Origin: Hyaloperonospora brassicae
Taxonomy: Eukaryota; Oomycota; Peronosporomycetes; Peronosporales; Peronosporaceae
Direction: 5' to 3'
Assembly (NCBI GenBank): GCA_947650285.1
Contig: CANTFL010001204.1
Span: forward strand, 310,001 to 374,000
DNA: 64,000 bases
The position numbers and the translations under genes were made by a program. This document shows, in pieces, positions 23,016 through 36,300 of the stretch. How positions within the stretch are numbered: the first letter of the stretch is position 1; each line of letters begins with the position of its first letter. Under the pieces are notes generated by a model. The model saw only the letters and a list, made by a program, of their open reading frames with translations, made no database searches and was not told the DNA's origin.

Positions 23016-26000
23016 CGTCCATGCCGCTTCCTGGGGCCGCACGAAATACACATACGTGCCTGACGCGCGTACACTTACTCTACACAGCACTCACAAGGTG
23101 TCGACCACGGCAAGGGTGTCATGGACGACACCCCGCGGGTGCTGTGTAGAAAAGGTTACCTCTGGATGAGTTTGCCTGGCTCAAGCGTCAGGTGGTCGAT
23201 CGAAAAGGCACACTTGTGTGAAAGCGCTATGCTATGCACATCGTCGGATCGAAGAGCGAAGACGGACGGTCACGTTGAAAAGAACCGGCTATGAAGCTCA
23301 ATTCCTCGTCGCGCTGGCGAATGCGCCAGGTGCTTTGTACGAATGAAACAGCCGGACTTCGCTCCGAAAGCTTGTGGTAGCCAAGGCCGCGCACCCGCTG
23401 TCGTATAAAGCCACGTCTGCTTGTACACTCGTGCGGAACTGGCTGTTGGTACGCAACAAGACCGTCGTCTTGTGCTTTCGTCGAGAGACCGACGTTGCAT
23501 TCACAAGGCTGCGACACAAATGCTTACATATCCTCCGCGCTCGTTGTAGGCGGTCGGTGCACGCTGCTTAACTGAAATGTAGCGGTGTGTGCTGGACCCT
23601 GAGCAAGTTCGACGATCGTCAACTGATTGTGTTAGTACTAGGCGTGCCACGATGCCGGACGCGGTAAGCAAATGATGGTGCACGAAATGTCGCCTTTTAC
23701 GTGATCGATTGCACGTCGGAGCCCGTCCCTTTCTGTTTGTACCCACTCTCGACACCTACCACCGATCTGCGCCAGGAGATATTGCTCAGACTCAAGATGG
23801 CGTCGCGATCGCGCGCCGCAGCAGCGATCTCGATCGCACGAAATTATGCAGGGGAGGTCAGGCAGCTGTCACCGATGCTGTTTTATGACATATGAATTAA
23901 TGCGCATGTTGCATAAATGCAAAATTTATTGTGCACGATTGCGCGTTTCCCCACAAATCTAAAATTGCAACAGATTTACACAACATGTGGTTCAGACGAC
24001 ATTGTTATTTGACAGGCATTTGTGTTTTACACAACATGTGTGATTTACACAAGGGGCGTAGCCCGATCATAGATGATAATAAATCACCGTATCAGTTGTC
24101 AAGAGCTGATGTGTGTCAGCAAACACTGAATGAGTTTTTGTAAGAGCTATTAATTAAAACGTTATTGTCTAGATTACATACGTTCGTTTAATGTGATCTT
24201 TGAGATGATATCAAATTATGTACACTTACACTTTTGATCTGTTAAGACACGTGTTATCCAAGTCGCCTTCGGTCGTTAAAGTTTAGCAACACCTTGTAGA
24301 GATAGCTACTCTTGAGCACTCTGTGATGTGATTTGTTTTATTGTTTGGGCTTCTGTAACAGGGACCATAAGCTCCTCAAGATGATTAACTCTCTATGTCG
24401 GGTTTTTAAAGTAGGACTGAGTTTCTCGTCGAGAATTTAAATATTTCTCTACACTTTGGAGCCGCATAGCTCCGCTACAAAATTTCACATGTCGTGAGTA
24501 CATTAAAGAAAGTAAAGCATCGAAAGTTAGATGCCCCCTTTGTAAGAAAAAGTGACCTACCCTGTGAGCAAAAATAGGCGAATCATAGCCAGCCGCCAAA
24601 TTTTGCGCTTCTTTCACTAGCCAACAATGTGATACCCTACAGTTTATTTATACAGAGCTTGTACGCTTTAAGACGGAGAGGAAGCTATTCACTATAATGT
24701 ACTTACTCATGATCCACCGTTTTTGTAGGACGTATCAATGTGGATAGGACTGTCAAACAAATTTGTTTAATACACTACGCGCGACGCATTCGCTTTATTT
24801 AGGGTAAATGCCTTACGACTTTTACCGTCGCTTTCTTATCAAATTCTTGTCGATCAAACGGTAGCCTGAATGGTCTATGAAGACATGTATAGCGAAAGAA
24901 GTTATGTAATATGCTACAAGGGCATAGCAAAACGATCATCAGGGCTCCATAATGGTTCTTATTCATTTGGATCGCCAAGCTCGACCGGGTTTCGGCGTGG
25001 AATGCAAGGCGTAGCAAAATTAATGCTTTAAATCTTCTGACAAGAACGGAGGGACCTCTTGTTGTATGACGCCTTTTTCTGTCAGAAGACTGTCTCAAGA
25101 TGCATAGTGATTGGTCTATACACGAAGGCAGTAGTGTCAATCGCAAGTTCTGTTAGTGTTAACAGGAAGATACGCATATTTATATGAAAGGAAGCAATGC
25201 ATAAGTTCAAGTCTATATTTGAGTCATACACACTTTGTCCATATAAAGTCATCTATATATCATTTGCAAAATTTACTTACAGCGAAGAGCCACCTTTTGG
25301 ACTAGATAAGTTCGGGTGGGAAATTAGCAAAAGAGGAAACACCGCCAGCGGTTATATCGCCTTTTTTCAAGATATTCTTTTAATTAATCGACAGCTAAAT
25401 GCTCACTATAGACGTTTCGATAAATAAAGACGCTGCGAAAAAAATACATACCTTTGACGGTCAGAAGATCGAAATTTATATTATAACCTGTGAGGAAGCA
25501 CTAATATTTTTCAAGATACCGCTTTTGATTTAATTTTTTCAAAGTTGATTCTTTTGGGTTGCAAGATCTTTCGCAATAGAAGATTAGCTTCGAAGATTGA
25601 ACGTGATACAGGTTATCGACTTCAGAAGACAAACACACCTTTGAAGCATACACGTACTCTACTTAAATTTTTTTGTAAATGCAAGAATAACCAATTGTGC
25701 GTTGCGTGGTTCGTATCCATGTTAAAATTATGTCTTTTATAAGACGATATGAATCAATAGTAAAGCTGCTGATGTTTGAGGAGATCGATGTATAGATAAG
25801 ATCTCTTTCGTGATCCTATTTATACTAGCAGTCATATCAAAATGCGACCGACGACGTGTGTTACGATGGACGAATGGTAGAACGTATAGAAACTACCCTG
25901 CTTCCCGGCACAATTTGTCAAACCTTAAATATTTTTCAAGTTTGAGGGTATATAAAAAAACTTTGTATTCAGCTGTCGCCTCTTTGTGCTACTCCACTTT

Positions 26001-27108
26001 TTGTCATCAGATGGCAAGTACCCTCTTACGATACAGTTGCTTATAAAAGCAGCGTATTACCCATACTATATGCCCGATAAACGTTGGAATAAGCCACAAC
26101 AGATCCATAATATCTTTGGCAAGTAGTTCGTGCTTTTGTATACCAGTTTCTATTGCTCACGTCTCATTCCTTCACTTCCATATGGCAAACGAGGCACTAT
26201 TATATTATGATACAAAATATTTCAATGGGTCAAAATCGCGTTATGGACTCTTATCGTTTCGACTATCGCCTTCTTCGATCACGCTCGAGACGAAAAGTGT
26301 GTGGCGTGCAATCATCAAGCAGGGTGACAATTTGCACAAGGTCGCAACGTTGGTGGCTTTTCTACAAAGTCTGTCATACTGTAGGGAGCACCCAAAATTG
26401 TATTGCATATTGATAAAAGAGCTTTTGTGTATATTAATGATGTCGACATGGAAGCTTTCACCCCAATACTTATTAAAACGGGTTTTCAATTTACATTTTC
26501 TTGAGAATTCGATTCGTATTGGCTGATAAGCACATGCGGTGTCTCACCCTTTAATAACACTTTACAAGGATAAACGAAGGAAACGAGTATAAAGTAGATA
26601 ATTCAGATACATTTGTTGTCAAGTTATACAATACGGTAATTTTCTCAATGAATATTAGAAAAGAGGCGCTATACAAATATGCGCTTGCAACCTTTATATC
26701 CTTAATTAATATTCATGCATTTCGTAATCATACTAAAGGAAAGTAAAATAGCGACTAAATACATGTAAATGTTACCATATTAGTCAATGGTACACAATAT
26801 AACTCCTTTTTGCACTGATCAGAGTAAATAATTCAACGTAGAAATGTACTGTTATTTGAGCGAACGAGACTACATTGTGCAATATTGACTGCACCGGCAC
26901 CGTTACCATCAATTGCGCTTTGCTATCCGTCGAGAAATCATTGGCTTGTCTTCGTGGAACCGTCGTTTAACGACGGTTTTGGTGATATGCGCCAAGCTAA
27001 TGTAACTATATATTTATATAAATGTATTGGGAACTAATATAGCTTCGATAGATAGGCATTCATTATTATTGTGGTGACATGATTAATCGATAAGCAACAC
27101 TACATAGT
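23016..27108. other. No supported gene; AT-rich from about 23.9 kb
   Basis: Frames stay below 140 codons and show no recognisable domain. From 23.9 to 27.1 kb the sequence becomes AT-rich with scattered stops. A frame at 23931-24143 has an LHNMC motif faintly like the end of PIF/Harbinger transposases, too weak to call. Confidence 0.5.
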
Positions 27109-28950
27109 TTACATCTGAAAAGGGTGAAAACGGCGAGTAAGGAGCCCGAATGAGCAGCAATCGACTGTCAGATTTGCATGTGTATATGGGAATCTGACCG
27201 TCGATTGCTGCTCATTCGGGCTCCTTACTTCTTGCGCCTTGAACCTTTTGCCTAGCAACGTATGACGAAAGATCTGTTCCACTCGATGTATATCACCTAG
27301 TCGTTGCGGGTAGATGAAATTCATTAAGTCATCATCTCCACAATTCAGCAAGAAGTGCTCCAAATGATCTTCCGACTCGTCTACAACCTTCTCGTATTGA
27401 ATCTGCGCTGCTCGTGCACATCCATTGAAGCGGGAGAGGAAGTCGCACACATGTTCCGATTCCTGACGCTTCGCCGAGTAACACCTGAACCTTGCCGACT
27501 GGTCGTACTATGAGCAATGGTACTCCAAAAACGCTTTACTGAGCAACTTTCATGTTCTCTGCGTTTTCTTTGACAACTGTTGGTACCAACTCTTGGTCGC
27601 CTTCCCCAGACTCAGCTAGAATGGCTCACACCAGTCGTTCTGAGATTTGTACTTTTCTTTCATCTCATAAGTAAACGTTTTCATCCACTCAAGAACTTTG
27701 TCGGACAGGTGTCGTCTTCCCTCAAACTTGGCAATCTTGTCAAGCGGGGCATGCGTCCGTATCTCGAGTACTTGTCCCCGTGCACCCACATATCCTTCAC
27801 TGCTCAAACGACGATTGCAGTTGTTCGTCGAATGACTTCCACGTCGTTCTCCAGTCCAATCTTCATCGTCGTCTTCGTCGTCGTTGTTGTAGGGTCCTCG
27901 TCCGTTTTCTCCTCTCGCTTGCAAACTCTTCCTTCTCGTCAGAGGGGACGACCTTGGTGTATCCATGTAGACGGCCTCCATGTTAGGCGATCTATCCACT
28001 CGAAAGTATGCCTCCGGTTTAGTTTCACCTTTCTCACCTCCTTGAGCGTTCGTCCACACTTGAGTTTCTCTGGAACTTGCTTTTGACTCGTAACTCGCTT
28101 ATATCGCTGCCTTCTCCTCCATCGAAGAGACTTCTCCATGCAGCTGTTGCATCGCAATGCTGATGCTCGGAATCGCGTCTATTCCGAATGCGTCTCAGAG
28201 CTTGGCTCTCCAATCCTTCATCTCTTTGTCCACCACCCGCGGGGTAAAGACTGTCTCAGCCAGTTTGGGATCCTGCGACGTCTTGCACTCGAATACCATA
28301 GCGCGTAAGATGAAGACAGTCTACACCGAAATTGCTCTCATGCTCAAAATTTTGCAGGTCCTGTTCAACAGGGTGTTATGGTTCGACCATTTCGCTTGGG
28401 TAGATCGTCCATTGTCAAAATGCTTGATCCACTTGCTCTTTTTCGTATCTTTAACAATTCGATGAAGGATCCAGTTTGCCTGAGGAGTAGAGATCCCCTT
28501 TGGAGTCATGAAGATGGTCGATTGAAGCTCTGCTACCCCAACCTCATCTCGTCGCCTTTTCCCTTTCCCTGTTCAGCTTTCTCAAAGTCTTTCACCGCTT
28601 GTACATGCTTCTCTTTCATCGCCTGTACGCTACTCACATGTCCCGCGTGTAGAACTCGATTTTCTTTATCTTCTCCGAGTACTCCCCCATTGTCGTAGTC
28701 GTCCCTACCATCTTGATCTTTCTACCCATGGTCATCCCCTTCGAACTCGTCGATCCCAGGTTCTCTTTTCATTTCCACCTTCACTTCGATGTCGTTCTTT
28801 ACCGCCTGGGTCGACTTTGCACGCGACTAACTTCCAGCAGACGCTGATATCCTTGTGCTCGCTGGTTTCGAATAGATGCCCATATCGCACGAAGTTGGTT
28901 GCTTGGTACCTGCTAAACAATTTCACACCCTGAAATCCAGGTCGCGGCAC
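27109..28950 (-). pseudogene. Gag relic of a second Ty3/gypsy lineage
   Basis: Minus-strand frames 28950-28732, 28509-28321, 28059-27616 and 27450-27109 line up as one decayed protein. An acidic run (DDEDDDED) near 27860 is followed by a capsid-like region: KIAKFEGRRH, a tryptophan-containing WYQQL...W segment near 27540-27600, then CDFLSRFNGCARAAQIQYE and DHLEHFLLNCGDDDL. This order matches a common oomycete gypsy Gag. It follows a primer-binding site and LTR at 28934-29572. The last part turns into a hairpin (27136-27229), and no pol is seen beyond it. Confidence 0.55.
27136..27229. repeat. Near-perfect 39-bp inverted repeat (hairpin)
   Basis: Arms 27136-27174 and 27191-27229 are complementary at 38 of 39 positions around a 16-nt spacer. 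One arm is the end of the gag relic's coding sequence and the other is an inverted copy of it. Confidence 0.9.
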
Positions 28951-28952
28951 CA
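28934..28952 (-). other. Primer-binding site of the second gypsy lineage
   Basis: The minus strand reads TGGTGCCGCGACCTGGATT, two bases from the LTR end. The complementary tRNA end would be AATCCAGG...CACCA, with AATCC fitting a T-arm. Confidence 0.65.
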
Positions 28953-28954
28953 GT

Positions 28955-29572
28955 TGTGGTATAGTAGTTAGTTAATTTATGTAGTATAACATCCTCAACG
29001 TACAAACATAACAATCGCCGAGCTAAGTTGGCGCAACGGGCTGGTACGTTTGGGAGAATCCCTACGTTGTTCGCCCCCTCGGGGCTCATTTGTGGATCTT
29101 GCCTTACCAATTTCTTACAACCAATTCCTCCAGAGGCCAGCCTGAGCTCTGCAGCCTCTAAACCTCTTCTTTTCCTGTGACTCTACACCAACGGGTGGAA
29201 GCCGACACTCACGCGTTTTTACAAGTCACCGGGCGTAGTGTCCGCCCGACTAGAAGAATTACGGTGCCCTCACTGAGGCCCACCGACTTGTCGTTTGACA
29301 AGACTTTCAGTGGTGCCGTCTATTGGGTCACCGGCTCGTCGATGACGAGACGTTTTGACTAGGTTTACCGACTTGCCGTTCGAAGAGACTTATCTTTCGC
29401 TGGAACCGAGTATTGCCCACCCGGGACTACTTAGCTCTTGGCGCTTCCAGTCGATATCTCTACAAGCTATTCCTCTCGAGGCTCGACGGCAGGCATAATC
29501 TAACCCACGCGGGGACTTATCTTAAGTGTAGGCGTGTCTTGGGCTTAAAAAGATCTGCACTATATAGATTTA
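28955..29572 (-). repeat. LTR-like repeat, left copy (minus orientation)
   Basis: This begins TGTGGTATAGTAGTTAG on the plus strand and matches the reverse complement of 32693-33319 over about 620 bp, with moderate divergence. Because the primer-binding site and gag lie to its left, it acts as the 5' LTR of a minus-strand element. The true LTR may extend right to include the 15-bp repeats at 29691-29857. Confidence 0.75.
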
Positions 29573-29690
29573 TCGCTTTTCCTATCGCTCAACCGTTGAG
29601 TGGTCCTCTGTTCTTCGCCTCTTCCCTTATACGTAAACTAGGTGTAATGAATCTTCGTCGATCTTCTCGCACTCTGCCCTAGGATCTATC

Positions 29691-29857
29691 GTCGACGACT
29701 TTGAGTTCGGCGACTATGACTTCGAGGACCTTGACTTCGATGACCTCGAGTTCGACGACCTTCAGTTCGACGACCTTTAATTCGACGATTTCCAATTTGA
29801 CGACTTCCGTTCGACGACCTCGACTTCGACGACCTTGGTTTCGACGACCTCGGCCTC
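29691..29857. repeat. 15-bp tandem repeat, left array
   Basis: About eleven units of the type TTCGACGACCTCGAG repeat in register. On the plus strand they would encode a (DDLEF)-like pentapeptide, and one unit carries a stop. A separate 15-bp array sits beside the opposite LTR copy at 32452-32571. Confidence 0.8.
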
Positions 29858-30293
29858 AATGAGTATGTCATCTTTTTCACTGAATGCCTGTATCACAAAC
29901 GGCAGGTGACGCAGGAGGTGACGAAAAAAATGCGAGACAAGTTCAGTCGGATACTTAAGATCCGACGTCAACGAGGTTGAAGTAGCCACCGACGATTTTA
30001 AAGTCGAAGTGGTAGCCGACGCCAGCAAAGCCGACAGAGCCACCGATATGATCCAGAATCCTAAGAACTAATTCGTCGAGATCCAGCTGACCCAGACGGG
30101 CGACGAACACGACACCGACCTCGAGAAGTATGCGATCGCGCGACAAACGAACTTTGTGGCGAAGGTGCTTCGTCCAGTTCTTCCGACGTGATTTGAGTAT
30201 TCGAAATACCGGACGTCATTACCGGTGAAAGAGAAGCCGCGGTTGAAGATGAAGACGCTGTCAACGACGTCGATCCGGACACATGAAAAAAAC

Positions 30294-31474
30294 TCATCGA
30301 GACCTATCGGACACAATTAAAGGACTATCTCGACCGCGAGTTTGAATAACACGCGACCACACGGACGTCGAGCTACTCGACAAACTCGCTGAGATAGACC
30401 AGCGACAATCTCTTGTGCTGCGCCGAGCCGGAAAGTCATCCACAATCGTCGAACGCGAAGAGGTGACAGGCGATGGCAAGAATGACATCAAACCAACGCT
30501 TGCATTCGGGGCCGATGGGAAAACAGCCGACAGTGAAGCAGCAAGTGAAGGCCCAGACGTCGTCGACAACGGTTGGCTGGACGAAGAGATTTGACTCGAC
30601 GAGTGAGAAGACTGGACTGGAGCAACCGGAACCGACGTCACACTCGAAGTAACTTTAGTCGATACATCACCACGGGACGGAGATGCAGGCGGTGGGGACG
30701 GCAAGTACGTGGTGCGCGAGCCAGTCGACGGCGACGAGGGTGATAGTAGCAAAGGGCGTGCGATTGGAATAAGATCCATCAACGCAGAACAAGCTTTGCT
30801 AAGCGAAACACCACTCGGCGACGAACCGATCGAGCCTATCCAAAGCGATAGTAATTGAGAATCCGCCGCCAAGCCGAGCGAGATGACGTCGTAAAACTGC
30901 TGAGCAAGAAGACGACAGAAGCGAATATTTAAGCCGCGTTCACGCGGATTCGAACCCGAAGCGTCGACGCCGGTGATAGCCTCAGCAGTGATACTAGAGT
31001 CAAGGGAACAGGGAACACGATGATGCCGGAGCCTTTTCCACAAGCCGTCGATTACGCGACGCTGGTCTTCAACGAGTCTTCAAGCAAAGATCAAGGCTTG
31101 GTCTCCGCCTTTGCACATGGCCATGGTATCTTCTTTTAACTGGCAATAATACGCCGTTGAGACTTCGTGGATAGCGGCTTGTTGGGCTCGAGACTCGGCG
31201 AGTTGATCGTTAAGACTAGTATTTTTGCGGTTCCGCTCTTGGGTTTCTAGTTGCAAGCTAGAAATGATCTTTCCGCTGACTCAATTCGTTCCGCGCTCAG
31301 TTCAGACACACGAGAGACCTCCATCTCAAGAGTGACGATCCACTTCTTCAGTGAATCGATCACGTCGGTAGTCGGCGATGCAGCCGCTGACCAACTAGCA
31401 GCTTTCACCTGGATTTTCTTCGTCTGAGCTCGCATGTCAACGGATTCGGCGATCGCGTCTTCATACGTCGACAA
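30294..31474 (-). pseudogene. Coiled-coil ORF relic between the inverted LTR copies
   Basis: Minus-strand frames from 31474 to 30294 join into one decayed protein, with a frameshift near 31270 and a TGA near 31090. The N-terminal part is heptad-rich (VDMRAQTKKIQVKA, then LNDQLAESRAQQAAIHE). A domain NPRERGLNIRFCRLLAQQFYDV with a following LLSLW lies near 30830-30960. A serine/proline-rich tail follows. I believe similar proteins accompany oomycete gypsy elements, but I cannot name a function. Relative to the plus-oriented LTR at 32693-33319 it is antisense, echoing the arrangement in copies A to C. Confidence 0.5.
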
Positions 31475-32451
31475 AGTGCTGCGCTAATCCGCTCCAACTG
31501 CGCAAGTGCTACTCATAGCCGAGCTACCGAGTCTGTTTGGTCTAAAGGCACGACAGCATTCCCACTGGCGACGATGACCAAGTCAGCGAGCGACGTAGCC
31601 TGCCGGTGGATTGACGCATAGAGACATCGGGCAGCGGCTGGAGCGTCTACAATAGCGTGGCAACAAACAGTACCACATCGATCCCACGCTGTTGGGCTTG
31701 GTGATCCATACGTCTTAGAGATCAGCTACGATGGTCGAACGCTTAACGTCGACGTCCGAAACATCACCAAGGCGACTTCATTAAGGTATATACGCTTGCG
31801 AGCAACGACCACAAGGCGGTACCGTCCCGGACGAGTTAGGCGGTGGGGAACATTGATGACCAGGCTGAAATCGTTGTAAGCCCACCTCAGCTTCGAGTCG
31901 ATCAGGCGAACTCGATGTATCAACGTCCACTGGAGAGGAGCCAGCGACCCCGGGATGAAAATCGATGAGCTGACAGGCGTCTCCTAGACCAACTGCACTA
32001 GAAGGCAAGTTTGCCTAAAGCAAAGAGAACTCGAGAACATCGCGTATTACAAGAAATCAGGACGGCAGTGGACGTGAGGGAGAAAGACAACAACACCCAC
32101 CATAACGCAAGCAGCGGATTGACTGGACTAGACGACTTATCCGGTGTCTAAGACTGAATAACACGATGCATAGCAGAAGGGAATGGAGTCAATTCTGCTA
32201 CGAGGAATAGAGCAAGCATGACGAGTCGTTGCGTACCATGGGTCGACTAGAGAGAAGAGGATTCTTAAGCAGGACAATTCGAAAAGAGACAGAGACACTG
32301 GTCGAGACACTCGCCGGTTAAGTTTGTATCACGATTATGAAAGTTATGGTGTAGGGAATTTCCGAACAAGATATTTCTTAATATGGACTTTATTAAAGGA
32401 AAGGTGAACCCGACCCGAGAATCTGGAGCGCGTCGATGTTGACCAATCGTG

Positions 32452-32571
32452 GCTTGACGAGCAAAGACTTGACGAGACCAGACTCGAAGAGTCAAGCCTC
32501 GAAGAGACAAGACTCGAGGAGACAAGACTCGTGGGGATAAGACTCGACGAGAGAAGACTCGACATGAGAAT
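32452..32571. repeat. 15-bp tandem repeat, right array
   Basis: Eight units of exactly 15 bp (ACTCGAGGAGACAAG type) lie in perfect phase. The plus-strand frame reads as an RLEET/RLDER pentapeptide repeat. It mirrors the left array in unit length and position beside the LTR, but not in sequence. Confidence 0.85.
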
Positions 32572-32692
32572 ATTGGACGAAAGAGCGAGACGAGGAAAGG
32601 TCCATCACATTTATTGTCAGTATAGAAGGATGAGGGGAACGACGGATAACCGTTTTAAAGCACTTTTGAGATCGGGAAAGAAAAGGAGATCA

Positions 32693-33319
32693 TCAATCCA
32701 GTGCAGAATATTTTAAGTCCAAGACACGCGTACACGTAAGGTAAGTCCCTGCGTGGGCTAGATTATGCCTATTATCGAGCCTCGACAAGCATGGCTTCTA
32801 GAGGTCCTGATTGGAAGCGCCAAGAGCTAAGTCGTCCCGGCATGGGCAATACTCTGATGCAGTGAAAGATTTTAACTTTTCGCCTGACAAGCCGGTAAAC
32901 CTAGTGAAGGGGCCGTTTTTAGTCTTGTCAAGTGACAAGCCGTTGACCCAATAGACGGCACCACTGAAAGTCTTGTCAAACGACAAGTCGGTGGGCCTCA
33001 GATGAGGGCACCGTAATTCTTCTAGTCGGGTGGACACTACGCCCGGTGGCTTGTAAAAACGCGTGAGTGTCGGCTTCCACCCGTTGGTGGGAAGTCACAA
33101 AAAGAGAGAGGTTTAGAGGCTGCTGAGCTCAGGCAGACCTCCGGAGGAATTAGTTTCAAGGAATTGGTAAGGCGAAAGCCGCAACTGAACCCCGAGGGGG
33201 CGAACAACGTAGGGATTTACCCAAACGTACCAGTCCGTTGCGCTGACTTAGCTCGGCGATTGTTATGTTTGTACGTTGAGGCTGTTGTACTACATAAATT
33301 AACTAACTACTACACCACA
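32693..33319 (+). repeat. LTR-like repeat, right copy (plus orientation)
   Basis: This is the reverse-complement partner of 28955-29572, ending ACTACACCACA at 33319. No primer-binding site follows, so it looks like a 3' LTR whose internal region lies to the left, or a solo LTR. Divergence from the left copy suggests that the two are not from one recent insertion. Confidence 0.7.
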
Positions 33320-36300
33320 AATAAAAGTGGTTACAAGGCACGTGATGGTCTTAGACTTCTTAAAAAGAGAGCAAAACAATATAGATTTTGTATATGTTGT
33401 AATGTAATAATCTAAAAAGAAAGATAGTACCGCACGTATTGATCACGATGGTGATGGAGAGAAAAAATTAATACGATTTCGTAAGGGCAAAATGTGGGGT
33501 TCGACAATGACTGAGCGAGACCGAAAAAGATATTTCACAGATCAGATGAGCACCTAAATAAGAAGGCTTTTGACCACTACCGAACATACAATAGTATATA
33601 TGTCAAGCAAACTGATGATGCAATATATGACGAATAATATACATAAAACTTGTTGTGTAGGGGCAACCACCAAAATCTTGTGGTACAATATCTTCCTTGG
33701 CGTCCAGACGATCGAATAGGGGAGGGTGGCTTCTGCCGACATTCTTGTTACCTTCTCACCCTTGTGATAATGTCGGTAAGGCGGGCTGCACTATTATGAA
33801 AGTAAGCTTGTAAAGGCCAATCTTGATCGTGTTTGGAACGAAATGATCGTGTGGGAGTCTTTAATCGATCACAGGTCACTTGTAGGTGCTCGATATGAGC
33901 TACCTGGATGTCAACAAGACCGCATTGTCTAGTACATAGATCTTGATCTGCTTTATCTTCTGACCACTTGAGCCGTCCCGCGGTCTTGTACCTTGTCTTT
34001 TACAGCAATGCTACGCCCTATCGCAGTTTCCTTGATGTTTATAAGAGTCCCCCACACACGCGGTCAAACAATGTAGGTACATAAATCGATCAAAGTATGC
34101 GACTTTTTTGTGGTCGAGGGTAACCAGCAATCCTACCAAGTATAAAATTGAAAATGTCTAATAAAGCATACGGAAATTCTTCACAAGCAAGATTGCTATC
34201 TTTATATAAAGTGCAATTTTTGGAAATAATTTAGTAATTCAACGCTTTTAATTTATATTTTTCCGTGTGAAATCAAGATTGTTGGATTCTAGTTGCAAGA
34301 TTACATTCTCCGAAGTGCTCTACACAATATGATGTGTAATGATGTATTATCAGAATTTTCTAGTGTAATAGACTAACTATTGTGACTATTTTGTACTATT
34401 TTATCGAACCTAATAATTTCACTTATTTAAACTTCTTTTTTTGACAGGCCTTAAGATCATCACAAATATAATATTATTCTATATATTTCGCTTTTATGCT
34501 GAACTAGCTGTACGTTGTGTGGGCACCATACAACATATGGCTTTTCGTTTTTTAAAAACAGTAAGCATATTCAATTATACTGACTTGCATATTCCCGAAA
34601 ATACTTCCTCAATTTAAAGACTTTTGTTTTTTAACAGAATTTTAATGGCGGTAGCACCAATACTTAATTCGATTTTAATCACCAAATTCATCAAACGCAT
34701 TTTGTCTAGTCTTTGCTTACTCTGCGGTAAGTATCATTTGTCGACCTTTTCTGACTTAAACGTACTCATGTTTGTGCGAAGATAAATATGTATTTGTTTT
34801 TTTCATAGCCCATGTATGTTTATAGCCGATGTCGCATCATTTCTACCTTTGGCATATTGCTTACAGAAACCAAAGTCCTTCGAAAGTGTTGATGTCGGAT
34901 GAGTCTGCAAAATGGTCAGACAAGTTACCGTTGAATCGATTGTCAAATCCGTGCAATTAAAATCAACGGCGATATATCTTGAACAAATATATGTAAAAAA
35001 TTTAGTTTTTTTTGTGGAAATTAGGCAAAGCTCTTGATATTTATCGGTACTCAACGTCTTCGACACTACTTGCTAGGTCAGAATTATTATCAACGAGTAT
35101 TTGATAAGCTTATTAACCTAAGCTTGGCGTTTATTAATCTTATCTCATCTTTATTCGACTCCAGGATACATTTTCGTTGTTTTGCTCGAATACTTTGTGC
35201 ATCGCATATTGTTAAAATTATAAATATTTTCAACTTCGAATTATCAAAACCTGGAACATTCCGACTTCCACCCCTTGGGAAATTTCTATATATGCTCTTT
35301 TCAGTGTCTAATTAGGCATTTAGATTGTTGTAGCAAATTTTAAGGTAATTATCGCCTTAAAAAAACACGTCTTTCGACTTATAATCTAGTATAGTTTAGA
35401 TAAATATAACAACAGGCACTCCCTTATATACTACAATGTGATCGGAGGAACTACTTCGGGCAAGCTTAGCTCCCATTGGATCATATCTTATTAGAAGTGA
35501 TACTTTTTACAAATTTCTTTCTACAACACCTTTTCAGTATCTGGTAATATATACCATTATCCGTACGTCTATTTTCTATTCCTTTTTAACACACTCCCTA
35601 TCATTTAATTTTATATGTATATATTTATATCTGTAAAGTTTACTGAGGAAAATCATTCGTTAAACATGGTTAGAATATCAATACGATTCCATCTAATATA
35701 CATTAATTTAATATCGTGACACGATGTATGATCAAGTGAAGGGTTTTTAGGTGTTAAGTGTAAATTTAATAAATATAATATATGTATCCATAGCCTATAA
35801 CGACGATAGCTTCATACTACAGCCAGCAGTCTCACATATACAACCCAAATTTAGCTTTGTGTTCGCGTACACATAATGGTATTCCTGCCATTTGTGTCTG
35901 AGATAGACATTCTAAAAAGGTTTAATGTGTATCGTGGGGGCACCACCAGCTTGAAATATACCTTGAAATACTGAAAATATGTAATATATGTTATAGGTTT
36001 AGTGGCCTTCTGAAGATCGAGGGAGTATTTCGATATACATGATCAATGCTACCGGTTTTATATGGGTTTGCGGTATTTTAACTTGCGCAGACTGAAGCCG
36101 TGTAGATGACTTAATAGCCAATTATTTGTATTTCTGTTCGACTATAAGGTTCAGAATAATATCGCCAACGAATACAAATTTCCTCGTTTGTTTAAAATCT
36201 TGGTAGCTCTTTAACATGTGTGAGAAAGTTTTGGCAACATTAAATATCATATACCTAAATTCTTGCTGAGGTAAAGATAACTTAATATATACGCCTTCCA

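Noticed and set aside
23931..24143. Possible PIF/Harbinger transposase end (LHNMC motif)
   Set aside because: One short motif in a 70-codon frame, with the same bases repeated nearby (TTACACAACATGTG). No DDE residues, no inverted termini.
27580..28086. 168-codon plus-strand frame
   Set aside because: It lies opposite the gag relic, whose capsid-like motifs are in the minus strand, and starts within it.
29691..32571. Tandem arrays as a CRISPR locus
   Set aside because: Units are contiguous with no spacers, in eukaryotic DNA. The 13303-13472 array is likewise a minisatellite.
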